Shown here piece after piece: positions 19,501 to 31,559 of a stretch of 64,000 nucleotides of DNA. How positions within the stretch are numbered: position 1 is the stretch's first letter; every line of letters begins with the position of its first letter. The notes beneath the pieces are model-generated. The model worked only from the letters and a program-made list of their open reading frames with translations, searched no databases and had not been told where the DNA came from. Both the position numbers and the translations under genes were made by a program. This DNA is from Lamellibrachia columna (Eukaryota; Annelida; Polychaeta; Sabellida; Siboglinidae): positions 68,665,278 to 68,729,277 of the forward strand of contig OY759261.1 in NCBI GenBank assembly GCA_963662155.1. Direction: 5' to 3'.

Positions 19501-22500
19501 TTCTGGTCTCTACACACGGTGTACAGTCTGGTCTCCACACACGATGTACAGTCTGGTCTCCACACACGCTGTACAGTCTGGTCTCCACACACGCTGTACA
19601 GTCTGGTCTCCACACACGATGTACAGTCTGGTCTCCACACACGCTGTACAGTCTGGTCTCCACACACGCTGTAAAGTCTGGTCTCCACACACGCTGTACA
19701 GTCTGGTCTCTACACACGCTGTACAGTCTGGTCTCCACACACGCTGTACAGTCTGGTCTCCAAACACGCTGTACAGTCTGGTCTCCACACACGATGTACA
19801 GTCTGGTCTCCAAACACGCTGTACAGTCTGGTCTCCAAACACGCTGTAAAGTCTCGTCTCCACACACGATGTACAGTCTGGTCTCTACACACGCTGTACA
19901 GTCTGGTCTCCACACACGCTGTACAGTCTGGTCTCCAAACACGCTGTACAGTCTGGTCTCCACACACGATGTACAGTCTGGTCTCCAAACACGCTGTACA
20001 GTCTGGTCTCCAAACACGCTGTAAAGTCTCGTCTCCACACACGATGTACAGTCTGGTCTCTACACACGCTGTACAGTCTGGTCTCCACACACGCTGTACA
20101 GTCTGGTCTCCAAACACGCTGTACAGTCTGGTCTCCACACACGATGTACAGTCTGGTCTCCACACACGATGTACAGTCTGGTCTCCAAACACGCTGTACA
20201 GTCTGGTCTCCACACACGCTGTACAGTCTTGTCTCCACACACGCTGTACAGTCTGGTCTCCAAACACGCTGTAAAGTCTCGTCTCCACACACGATGTACA
20301 GTCTGGTCTCCACACACGCTGTACAGTCTGGTCTCCACACACGCTGTACAGTCTGGTCTCCACACACGATGTACAGTCTGGTCTCTACACACGCTGTACA
20401 GTCTGGTCTCTACACACGCTGTACAGTCTGGTCTCCACACATGCTGTAAAGTCTCGTCTCCACACACGCTGTACAGTCTGGTCTCCACACACGCTGTACA
20501 GTCTGGTCTCCAAACACGCTGTACAGTCTGGTCTCCACACACGATGTACAGTCTGGTCTCCACACACGATGTACAGTCTGGTCTCCAAACACGCTGTACA
20601 GTCTGGTCTCCACACACGCTGTACAGTCTTGTCTCCACACACGCTGTACAGTCTGGTCTCCAAACACGCTGTAAAGTCTGGTCTCCACACACGCTGTAAA
20701 GTCTGGTCTCCACACACGCTGTACAGTCTGGTCTCCACACACGCTGTACAGTCTGGTCTCTACACACGCTGTACAGTCTGGTCTCCACACACGCTGTACA
20801 GTCTGGTCTCCACACACGCTGTACAGTCTGGTCTCCAAACACGCTGTAAAGTCTCGTCTCCACACACGATGTACAGTCTGGTCTCCAAACACGCTGTACA
20901 GTCTGGTCTCCACACACGCTGTACAGTCTGGTCTCCACACACGATGTACAGTCTGGTCTCCACACACGCTGTAAAGTCTCGTCTCCACACACGCTGTACA
21001 GTCTGGTCTCCACACACGCTGTACAGTCTGGTCTCCAAACACGCTGTACAGTCTGGTCTCCACACACGATGTACAGTCTGGTCTCCACACACGATGTACA
21101 GTCTGGTCTCCAAACACGCTGTACAGTCTGGTCTCCACACACGCTGTACAGTCTGGTCTCCACACACGCTGTACAGTCTGGTCTCCAAACACGCTGTAAA
21201 GTCTCTTCTCCACACACGATGTACAGTCTGGTCTCCACACACGCTGTACAGTCTGGTCTCCACACACGCTGTACAGTCTGGTCTCTACACACGCTGTACA
21301 GTCTGGTCTCCACACACGCTGTACAGTCTGGTCTCCACACACGCTGTACAGTCTGGTCTCTACACACGGTGTACAGTCTGGTCTCCACACACGATGTACA
21401 GTCTGGTCTCCACACACGCTGTACAGTCTGGTCTCTACATACGTTGTACAGTCTGGCCTCCACACACGATGTACAGTCTGGTCTCCACACACGCTGTACA
21501 GTCTGGTCTCCACACACGCTGTACAGTCTGGTCTCCACACACGCTGTACAGTCTGGTCTCCACACACGCTGTAAAGTCTCGTCTCCACACACGATGTACA
21601 GTCTGGTCTCCACACACGCTGTACAGTCTGGTCTCTACACACGCTGTACAGTCTGGTCTCCACACACGCTGTACAGTCTGGTCTCCACACACGCTGTACA
21701 GTCTGGTCTCCACACACGCTGTACAGTCTGGTCTCCACACACGCTGTAAAGTCTCGTCTCCACACACGATGTACAGTCTGGTCTCCACACACGCTGTACA
21801 GTCTGGTCTCTACACACGCTGTACAGTCTGGTCTCTACACACGCTGTACAGTCTGGTCTCTACACACGGTGTACAGTCTGGTCTCCACACACGATGTACA
21901 GTCTGGTCTCCACACACGCTGTACAGTCTGGTCTCTACATACGTTGTACAGTCTGGCCTCCACACACGATGTACAGTCTGGTCTCCACACACGCTGTACA
22001 GTCTGGTCTCCACACACGCTGTACAGTCTGGTCTCCACACACGCTGTACAGTCTGGTCTCCACACACGCTGTACAGTCTGGTCTCCACACACGATGTACA
22101 GTCTGGTCTGCAAACACGCTGTACAGTCTGGTCTCCACACACGCTGTAAAGTCTCGTCTCCACACACGATGTACAGTCTGGTCTCCAAACACGCTGTACA
22201 GTCTGGTCTCCACACACGCTGTAAAGTCTCGTCTCCACACACGCTGTACAGTCTGGTCTCCAAACACGCTGTACAGTCTGGTCTCCACACACGCTGTACA
22301 GTCTGGTCTCCAAACACGCTGTACAGTCTGGTCTCCAAACACGCTGTAAAGTCTCGTCTCCACACACGATGTACAGTCTGGTCTCCACACATGCTGTACA
22401 GTCTGGTCTCTACACACGCTGTACAGTCTGGTCTCCACACACGCTGTACAGTCTGGTCTCCACACACGATGTACAGTCTGGTCTCTACACACGCTGTACA

Positions 22501-23069
22501 GTCTGGTCTCCAAACACGCTGTAAAGTCTCGTCTCCACACACGCTGTACAGTCTGGTCTCCACACACGCTGTACAGTCTGGTCTCCAAACACGCTGTACA
22601 GTCTGGTCTCCACACACGATGTACAGTCTGGTCTCCACACACGCTGTACAGTCTGGTCTCCAAACACGCTGTACAGTCTGGTCTCCACACACGCTGTACA
22701 GTCTGGTCTCCACACACGCTGTACAGTCTGGTCTCCAAACACGCTGTAAAGTCTCGTCTCCACACACGCTGTACAGTCTGGTCTCCACACACGCTGTACA
22801 GTCTGGTCTCCACACACGATGTACAGTCTGGTCTCTACACACGCTGTACAGTCTGGTCTCCACACACGATGTACAGTCTGGTCTCCACACACGATGTACA
22901 GTCTGGTCTCTACACACGCTGTACAGTCTGGTCTCTACACACGCTGTACAGTCTGGTCTCTACACACGCTGTACAGTCTGGTCTCCACAAACGCTGTACA
23001 GTCTGGTCTCCACACACGCTGTACAGTCTGGTCTCCACACACGCTGTACAGTCTGGTCTCCACACACGC
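16590..23069. repeat. 25-bp minisatellite, about 259 copies (6.5 kb)
   Basis: Head-to-tail units of CACACACGCTGTACAGTCTG plus GTCTC. Frequent variants: CGATG for CGCTG, CAAACACG, CTACACACG, and TGTAAAGTCTCGTCTC. Nearly all spacings stay 25 bp. Because 25 is not a multiple of three and no unit variant has a stop, all frames on both strands stay open for up to 617 codons; these are artefacts of the repeat. Nested block duplications of 400, 2350 and 2975 bp are visible. Confidence 0.97.
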
Positions 23070-24134
23070 GTTATGGTATTCCGAATTGTTCCGACAGTTT
23101 GTTATATTATCTACATCCTAGAAACCGGATGCATACAATTAGTATGTTATTGAAATATTCGTCTGACTGGGTGCAAGACAAATGTAGACCAATGCATGTT
23201 TTAATATCCCAAACTTCATTCGTTTATCGAAAATGTTTGATATATGACTACGTTTTACGTAAAAAACAGAGGGGAACAAAGATATCATGCAACAAACTGA
23301 TCTGCGAAAATCGTGATGGTGAAGTGGCTGAGCTTCCAACCCTAACGAACACCCCACTCGTCAGTCCTCCCACTCCGACCGACCAACGATGATGACGCCG
23401 CCAATGCCTTGCTGCTGCCGCTGATGGTGATGATGATGACGATGATGATAACGATGATGATTACGATGATGATTACGATGATGATGACGCCTGTGAGTTA
23501 TTGGTTTATAAGGCAGAACACTACTAATAATAAGGAAGCTTTTATATTAATGATATAAATTTCTGTAAGTGGTCCACTTTTATGTAGTACGCAAAATTGT
23601 CGGAAACAGAGCATAGGAATGCACACCAAACTATGAATAAATGTGCTCGTGAACTACTCCTGTGTGACAACTAACGTGTCTTATTAAAGGCAACTGAATG
23701 ACGCGTGCCTTTGTCAGAAAACAACTTCACTGTTCATTTGATGTTGCGTTGACGTTCTTTCGCTGCCATTGTCACACGTGTGTGCATGAGCGTGCATGCA
23801 TGCGCGTGCATGCATGAGCGTGCATGCATGCGTGTGTGAGGATGCTCGAACCTGATTAAATATTATCTCGAACGGAAAGAGATAGTCACAAGTAGATTGT
23901 TGATTAAAGGTAAGACGTAAACAACCAGTGTACTGCATTGTTATCGTGTTGACCAAGTCATCACACAGTCAGGATTCGTAATTTATATTTAATTACACCG
24001 TCACCGGAATTCCATTAAACAAGTTGGTATTGCACGTGGAATATCCAAATTTCGTCACAATTTACATGTGATTTACCTGCGATACGATCTATGTTATTTA
24101 CTCGGCACTGAAATACAGGACCATAATCTCATTG
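23070..24134. other. Unique DNA with two simple repeats
   Basis: Contains a GATGAT/GATGAC trinucleotide run at about 23410-23490 and alternating purine-pyrimidine GCATGCATGCGCGTGCATG-type sequence at about 23780-23845. No gene recognised. Confidence 0.5.
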
Positions 24135-24330
24135 TAACAAAGGTTGATACACAGCTCAGAGTAATGAATAGTGAAGGTTTCCATGTTTATGTAGTGAGAC
24201 TCAATGGTCAGCACGTTGGACTCTCGATAAGCCAATGGCTTTCCTTGTCCACTTGCCGTCTGGCCCTTTGCCTTGGATGGCAATCTTGTTCAATCTTGTT
24301 CAATCTTGTTCAATCTTGCTGAACGTTGAC
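24135..24330 (+). mobile_element. CR1-like 3' end
   Basis: Matches the family 3' region: GTTGATACACAGCTCAGAG-like end of the ORF, then TTGGACTCTCGATAAGCCAA, TGTCCACTTGCCGTCTGG, and a tail of CAATCTTGTT repeated four times. The tail repeats mark it as a complete 3' terminus of a 5'-truncated copy. Confidence 0.72.
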
Positions 24331-24464
24331 AACTACCAATTTATTGACATTGGGAGGATTATCGTTCGTTGTCATATCTCACTAAAAGGTTTACCACCTC
24401 TTTCACGGAGTGTCATTATCCCAATTCACACTGCATGCACTGAATGCATGACATTACCCAGTGT

Positions 24465-24690
24465 GCAAATACGTCAACAAAGGTACGCACATTTTCGGAG
24501 AGCTACGTTGGTGATGTCAATTGACACTTGACGTGTTGACGTGGCAATATTCGCAATGTAATACGTCAATCTAAAGCCGAAAGCTAGTTCTAATTGCTCG
24601 ATGCATTTGAAGCACATAAATCACGACACGAAAATTTATTGAAACGTTGTGGACATATTTATGATTGATCCAAGTTCGACGAATGGCCCA
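24465..24690. repeat. Direct repeat, left copy
   Basis: About 220 bp that recurs at 25455-25670 (shared blocks include CAACAAAGGTACGCACATTT, AATTGACACTTGACGTG, AATCACGACACGAAAATT and GATTGATCCAAGTTCGACGAA). Roughly 90% identical by eye. The pair brackets a degenerate copy of the gene 1 5' end. Confidence 0.8.
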
Positions 24691-24959
24691 AATTTATAAA
24701 AAAAAAGGATTTCCGAAAAGTGCGTACGGCAAAGCTTTCCACGTTTCTTACGGGCTGGCTATAAGAATTATAACATATCGATATCCATGCTCGTTTTTGC
24801 CATGTGAGCAAAACTCTTGTTACAATCGACTATGAGTATGAATGTGTGTCTGCACACTATGCTACTTTGTGGGAAATAATGTAGAATAATGTCTTATTTG
24901 TCAACGATTTGTCGTATGAGGAACCCTGCCATCAAAGTGATTAATTCTTTCGAGGTATT

Positions 24960-25440
24960 GAGGGGTCTAGGCTGGAGTCACCTAGGCTGACCAGAAGGCC
25001 CCCAGAGTCAAACAGTGTCATATGTTTGCAGAAGTGCTCTTAATTTTAGTGTGTGACTTCGTCAGCCAACCCTCCAAACAAACTAAGGCAGTCGCTGCTA
25101 ACACTACCAAGCAACACTGCCACAAATAAATAACACCATTAATGTAATTTAAGTCCTACAAATATATTCACGAAAACGTACTCGTGATGTAGTGCACACC
25201 CACTAACCAGGACATGCACATCACGTTTTTTTGTCCTGAATCGCTGCCCGTTAAACGATAATAACTATTAAAAGTATCATGGTCCGATGGTGTACGCATT
25301 TAGTTCTGAGGTAAAATTTACGTTTCAGTTTACGTGCGGCAGTGGAAACATCGAGACGACGTGTCATTGTTGAAACTCAGTAGTTATTAATAGTCAGTCA
25401 TACTGAGCCAGTCAACCATGACCAACACGAATGGTTCTGT
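24960..25440 (-). pseudogene. Decayed second copy of gene 1 5' region
   Basis: Aligns with 15210-15720: both have AAGCAACACTGCCACAAATA, GTAGTGCACACCC..ACCAGGACAT, ATCGCTGCCCGTTA/ATAGCTGCCCATTA, and then the exon 1 region. In this copy most of the signal-peptide exon, including the ATG, is deleted, so it cannot encode the leader. No downstream stalk or discoidin exons are seen next to it. Confidence 0.7.
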
Positions 25441-25454
25441 GAACAATGTGCAGA

Positions 25455-25670
25455 CGCCAACAAAGGTACGCACATTTTCGGACAGCTACGTTGGTGATTT
25501 TAATTGACACTTGACGTGCTGACGTGGCGATATTCGCAATGTAATACGTCAATCTAAATCCCAATGCTAATTCTAATAGCTCGATGCGTTTGAAGCACAG
25601 AAATCACGACACGAAAATTCATTCAAACGTTGTGGACATCTTTATGATTGATTCAAGTTCGACGAATTAA
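25455..25670. repeat. Direct repeat, right copy
   Basis: Partner of 24465-24690, about 990 bp away in the same orientation. The arrangement suggests duplication of the repeat with the segment between, or two ends of an old element. Confidence 0.8.
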
Positions 25671-26879
25671 AAACCAGGAGGACCACATTGGAAATAAGTG
25701 TACTTACGCTTTAATGTGTTATCCTCGGTATCATTGGATACCTAAAACAAATCAATCAATACTCCTTCTAGACGCTTTTTATATCGGGCGTCAAACTTTC
25801 AGGTATTCACGTACGATCCCACGGACGGGTCGTCGCAGTTTAATTTTATGTCGAAATCCCCCCCCCCCAGTACCCTTTCTATGAACAATCGAATTACTCT
25901 TTGTACAGTCCGCAACGCTATTCGAACAGTTACGTACACTTGTTGACAACGTCATACGTCGTTTCTTCGATTGTCCGAAGTTACGTAATTTAAGGGCAAG
26001 GCGTCGCTAGCTTTAGTACGACTGTATCAAGGCATATATGGATATTTCTGTGAATGTTTTTATATTGTTATCGTGACAATAATTTACATACTACAAAGTT
26101 ATCCCGTCCGGGGGTTGGGTATTTTTGCTAGTATCTGGAATTTACTAATCATAATTTTGACATAACATCCTCGTGGGGCGGAGTGTTTTGATACATTAAC
26201 CATGCTTGGTTTTTTAACTTCGAATTCAACGTTTAGATTACAAATGTTGGCGGTTCCTGCGACGTACAAACCGGCGCTTATAGTAGCAACCGATTTATTC
26301 AACATCGCATACTATGCACAAATGAAAACATGGATTATGTTCGTTACTCTAACAGACATAACGCATGTTACGTAATCCTTGTTCGCATATGTGAACATTC
26401 TCCAGATGTGGTTCGTATAGATTTTCCGTTTGTCTTCTTTTTTCTCTCCGAAGAAACTTCCATAAGTCTCCCATATACGTAGAACAATATTCTTGTTCTG
26501 TGACATCGGCAAAATGCTAAAACAAATAATGTTATATCACAAATCAGTTACGATGATATAGTAATTCGGTGGAGAGAGCGTGGTGGCGACGAGTGCCCGT
26601 GTGGAGTGGAGGAAAAGCATCTGAGACCGAAGTCCCAACGACGGCTTCTGTCAAGGGATATGTGTAGAAGGTCAAGATCACTTCAAGCAGCATGCAGCCA
26701 TCATGTATAATGCAACGTAAAGTATAGTATTTTGTAATATTGTCGAAAACCTGTTATCTACAACAACAGGTTTTATATAAAAAAAATTATATCAAGTATA
26801 TATTATGTGATTTTGGCAAAAGTTTGGCGCTGTTAGGAGTGCCGTGACGAAATATTGCGGATTATGCCTCGTAGCCCCT
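25671..26879. other. No recognisable gene
   Basis: AT-rich DNA with no splice-flanked coding segment I can support. A minus-strand frame at 26312-26512 has no recognisable homology. Confidence 0.4.
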
Positions 26880-27411
26880 ATTTATTGCTCTCCGACAGCG
26901 CGAGGGCAACGTGGGGTGAAACGTACTATAACTTCGTGAGGAATCACCGATTCCGCCGTCCTCATTAAGCAGACCTTGTTTACAAGCCACGCCAGGCGCG
27001 GGTGACGTCATTACGCGAACGGCCCTCTAAGTGAGGCGAAGACGTGTTTACTTTCGCCGCAATGCTTGACGCGGTTCGCCGCGTCCAATTTTCTCCGAGC
27101 CGGCTGATGCCGGGGGACATTGTCAGCGCATGCGCAAGTCGATGATTTCAGTAACAGACCGTTTATAGGTCCTGGCTGTCACATCGGCCGGCGCCTCCGT
27201 TGTCTTGATCCGAACGCTGGCGTCGAACGGGTGTGATCGCGTCAGAGATAAACTGTTGAGCTCGCTCGCTGCGCGCGACTATCATCGATTCGTCTGTATT
27301 GTGCTGTATGACATTCTGTGTTGCACCGGGAAGCATTTGATGAAGAACGAGCCGCATGCATTGGCACGACCAGGAGTTTGTCATCTCGTCTATGAAATGT
27401 TTCCAAGAGAG
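26880..27411 (+). promoter_or_regulatory. CpG-rich promoter-like block ending in a 5' splice site
   Basis: Stands out from its AT-rich surroundings by many CG dinucleotides. It contains a perfect cAMP-response element TGACGTCA (27003-27010), a perfect NRF-1-type palindrome GCGCATGCGCA (27126-27136) and, downstream, a strong donor AGAGAG|GTGAGT at 27412. This is the expected pattern of a CpG-island promoter with a short first exon on the plus strand. The frame through it (from about 27205) is unrecognised, so the exon may be non-coding. The receptor gene 30 kb downstream needs a 5' UTR exon, but linkage is speculative. Confidence 0.5.
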
Positions 27412-27877
27412 GTGAGTTACAGCTTCGTGCCTACATTCAGGGTTTCGTCATGGTCGGAGAGGTTTGTTGAACGCGTCGGCGCGTCCTCGTGGCCTGCGTA
27501 CACTGGCAGTACCGCCCACCTCAAAGGAAACGTATGGAAAAGCCCAGCAACCTGAAACAGTATTGAGTCTTTGTCCGGGTGTCGAAATGGTTTGCATAGA
27601 AACCGACGATTTTTCACTAAAAGGACGACAACGATATTGCACATTGTAGTTCTACTATTTGGGGAAGGTTCAATAGGTATTTCTATTCAGCAGTTGTACA
27701 CGTCGGAAGTTTTTGAATATTGGTGGGGTGGACAAAACTGATTTCTGCGACCATATTGGGGACCAACATACACTTATCTTATATCCATCAACAATGTGCG
27801 GGGGGTGGGGGGGGGGGGTTCCGACGACTTTGCATTGTTTTGGGTAACGTGTATAAACGTTTCAGTAAACGATGTTT
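27412..27877. other. No recognisable gene
   Basis: Sequence after the candidate donor, including a G-rich run GGGGGTGGGGGGGGGG at about 27800. No coding exon is supported. Confidence 0.4.
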
Positions 27878-28118
27878 TGTTGCCTATTCTTCTCCGTTGG
27901 TTGATATAGATTGTTGCCTATTCTTCTCCGTTGGTTGATATAGATTGTTGCCTATTCTTCTCCGTTGGTTGATATAGATTGTTGCCTATTCTTCTCCGTT
28001 GGTTGATATAGATTGTTGCCTATTCTTCTCCGTTGGTTGATATAGATTGTTGCCTATTCTTCTCCGTTGGTTGATATAGATTGTTGCCTATTCTTCTCCG
28101 TTGGTTGATATAGATTGC
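27878..28118. repeat. 34-bp minisatellite, 7 near-identical copies
   Basis: Unit TTGTTGCCTATTCTTCTCCG plus TTGGTTGATATAGA. Copies start every 34 bp with practically no variation, suggesting recent expansion. Confidence 0.95.
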
Positions 28119-29119
28119 TACATATTTCACACAAATTCCCAGAGGTGGAGCAACACGATGAAATACTGCCAAATATTATCCAGTTGATGTAAATATGCAG
28201 ATTCAAAGTAGAATTATCAGTAGGCCCTGTTGTCTTAGTGCCAGGTAATGTGTTGTATTTGGTGATGAATGAGCCTGACTAGTAACGATAATGAAAACAA
28301 AACGGCATAAGGCAATAAATAGTTGAATATATTTGTAATCGTTATTTAAAAATGGTAATGTCACGATGTAACGCGACAGCGTGAATGAACTATGAACAGT
28401 TAAATTATGATCTTATCTGAACGTTTGCCTTCAACGTGGATGTCATTCTTGAAGGTCGTTTATGAGACGATCTTTGCCTCGTTCACGATCTATGACGCAA
28501 CATTCTTACTCATCAACCAAATGATTATGTAACGCTACATACAACCACTTAAAAACACCACGTGATTGAGGCAGGGGTAACTATGCGATTCGGAATTGTT
28601 TGTAAATTAAATCTACGCCGTATCCAACTATTAATATGGTTTATAGTGACGTGAAAATGCGTTTTCGAGAAAGGCATCGGCTGATGTCGCGTTGACTTCT
28701 AAAACCAACAAATGAACAAACATGATATCGCTTGATATCGTGTGATATCGTGCGAATGTCATATTTAAAACAGACAGACATATATACAACCATGTTATAT
28801 ACAATAACAATAACAACATGCAAGTAATTGTATATTCCATGTTATTTTATTTCCAAGGAAATAAAATAATCAGTGCTGTCGTTCCTAACATGTCTAGCGG
28901 CTCTGTGACTTTGTGTTCGTAAGTTACTTACGAAGATTAATTACTGTATTTGATTAGTTTGGGATATTTGGGTAGAAGAAGATGAAGCCTGAGACTGGGA
29001 TGGGAGGACGGTGTGTAGAGAGATTTTACGGGATTGGGAGAGGAGAATGAATGCGAGGGATGGGGGGGGGGAGTGGAGACGTGATCAGTGGCGGAAGAAG
29101 GAACAAAATCGAAGACTGG
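28119..29119. other. No recognisable gene
   Basis: AT-rich DNA, with short GATATCG repeats near 28720-28760. No gene supported. Confidence 0.4.
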
Positions 29120-31272
29120 TATCGGTGTCAGCCTCACCCCGAACAAGGACAGTATCGGGGCCAGCCTCACCCCGGACACGGACAGTATCGGTGCCAGCCT
29201 CACCCCGGTTAAGGGCAGTATCGATGCCAGCCTCACCCCGAACAAGGACAATATCGGTGCCAGCCTTACCCCGAACAAGGACAGTATCGGTGCCAGCCTC
29301 ACCCCGGACAAGGACAGTATCGGTGCCAGCCTTACCCCGGACAAGGACAGTATCGATGCCAGCCTTACCCCGGACAAGGACAGTATCGGTGCCAGCCTTA
29401 CCCCGGACAAGGGCAGTATCGGTGCCAGCCTCACCTCGGACAAGGACAGTATCGATGTCAGCCTCACCTCGGACAAGGACAGTATCGGTGCCAGCCTCAC
29501 CCCGGACAAGGACAATATCGGTGTCAGCCTCACCCCGGACAAGGGCAGTATCGGTGTCAGCCTCACCCCGGACAAGGACAATATCGGTGTCAGCCTCACC
29601 CCGAACAAGGACAGTATCGGTGCCAGCCTCACCCTGAACAAGGACAGTATCGGTGCCAGCCTCACCCCCGGACAAGGACAGTATCGGTGCCAGCCTCACC
29701 CCGGACAAGGGCAGTATCGGTGTCAGCCTCACCCCGGACAAGGACAGTATCGGTGTCAGCCTCACCCCGCACAAGGGCAGTATCGGTGCCAGCCTCACCC
29801 CGGATAAGGGCAGTATCGGTGTCAGCCTCACCCCCGGACAAGGACAGTATCGGTGTCAGCCTCACCCCGGACAAGGACAGTATCGGTGTCAGCCTCACCC
29901 CGGATAAGGGCAGTATCGGTGTCAGCCTCACCCCCGGACAAGGACAGTATCGGTATCAGCCTCACCCCCGGACAAGGACAGTATCGGTGCCAGCCTCACC
30001 CAGGACAAGGGCAGTATCGGTGTCAGCCTCACCCCGGACAAGGACAGTATCGGTGTCAGCCTCACCCCGGACAAGGGCAGTATCGGTGCCAGCCTCACCC
30101 CGGATAAGGGCAGTATCGGTGTCAGCCTCACCCCCGGACAAGGACAGTATCGGTGTCAGCCTCACCCCGGACAAGGACAGTATCGGTGTCAGCCTCACCC
30201 CGGATAAGGGCAGTATCGGTGCCAGCCTCACCCCGGACAAGGACAGTATCGGTGCCAGCCTCACCCCGGACAAGGACAGTATCGGTGTCAGCCTCACCCC
30301 GGACAAGGACAGTATCGGTGTCAGCCTCACCCACGGACAAGGACAGTATCGGTGCCAGCCTCACCCACGGACAAGGACAGTATCGGTGCCAGCCTCACCC
30401 CGGATAAGGGCAGTATCGGTGCCAGCCTCACCCCGGACAAGGACAGTATCGGTGCCAGCCTCACCCCGGACAAGGACAGTATCGGTGTCAGCCTCACCCC
30501 GGACAAGGACAGTATCGGTGTCAGCCTCACCCACGGACAAGGACAGTATCGGTGCCAGCCTCACCCACGGACAAGGACAGTATCGGTGTCAGCCTCACCC
30601 CGGACAAGGGCAGTATCGGTGCCAGCCTCACCCCGGATAAGGGCAGTATCGGTGTCAGCCTCACCCCCGGACAAGGACAGTATCGGTGTCAGCCTCACCC
30701 CGGACAAGGACAGTATCGGTGCCAGCCTCACCCCGGATAAGGGCAGTATCGGTGCCAGCCTCACCCCGGACAAGGACAGTATCGGTGTCAGCCTCACCCC
30801 GGATAAGGACAGTATCGGTGTCAGCCTCACCCCGGACAAGGACAGTATCGGTGTCAGCCTCACCCACGGACAAGGACAGTATCGGTGCCAGCCTCACCCA
30901 CGGACAAGGACAGTATCGGTGTCAGCCTCACCCCGGACAAGGGCAGTATCGGTGCCAGCCTCACCCCGGATAAGGGCAGTATCGGTGTCAGCCTCACCCC
31001 CGGACAAGGACAGTATCGGTGTCAGCCTCACCCCGGACAAGGACAGTATCGGTGCCAGCCTCACCCCGGATAAGGGCAGTATCGGTGCCAGCCTCACCCC
31101 GGACAAGGACAGTATCGGTGTCAGCCTCACCCCGGATAAGGACAGTATCGGTGCCAGCCTCACCCCCGGACAAGGACAGTATCGGTGCCAGCCTCACCCC
31201 CGGACAAGGACAGTATCGGTGCCAGCCTCACCCCGGACAAGGACAGTATCGGTGCCAGCCTCACCCCCGGAC
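29120..31272. repeat. 33/34-bp minisatellite, about 65 copies
   Basis: Unit CAGCCTCACCCCGGACAAGG plus ACAGTATCGGTGC/T. Most copies are 33 bp (11 codons, e.g. DKDSIGVSLTP), but interspersed 34-bp copies with CCCCCGG or CCCACGG shift the frame, so no single reading frame crosses the array. All three plus frames and two minus frames are largely stop-free because of unit composition. A ten-unit block of 333 bp is repeated near the right end (for example 30552-30740 and 30885-31073). Confidence 0.95.
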
Positions 31273-31559
31273 TTCTGGTATAACGAGGAGAGCAACAACA
31301 TCATTTGAAGTGGTGATTACTGGAATTTGGACACCTACAAATAAACATAGCATTTCCCAAAAAAACTTAATATTGTTTTGCATATAACAAACCTATGAAA
31401 TGTCGATTGCATATCAACTATGGTCACTTTGCAATAGCATTTGTATTGACTACTTTAAAAGGTTACCATTGTTATAAAATATATAATACCTAGCCACTGC
31501 CACAATGGCGCCACACAAGATATACGACTGTAATTGAATCCAATCAAAAGGTTCCAGCC

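Noticed and set aside
29085..31308. Long frames encoding 11-residue repeats
   Set aside because: Frame is switched repeatedly by 34-bp units, and five frames are open at once, so no coherent protein is encoded.
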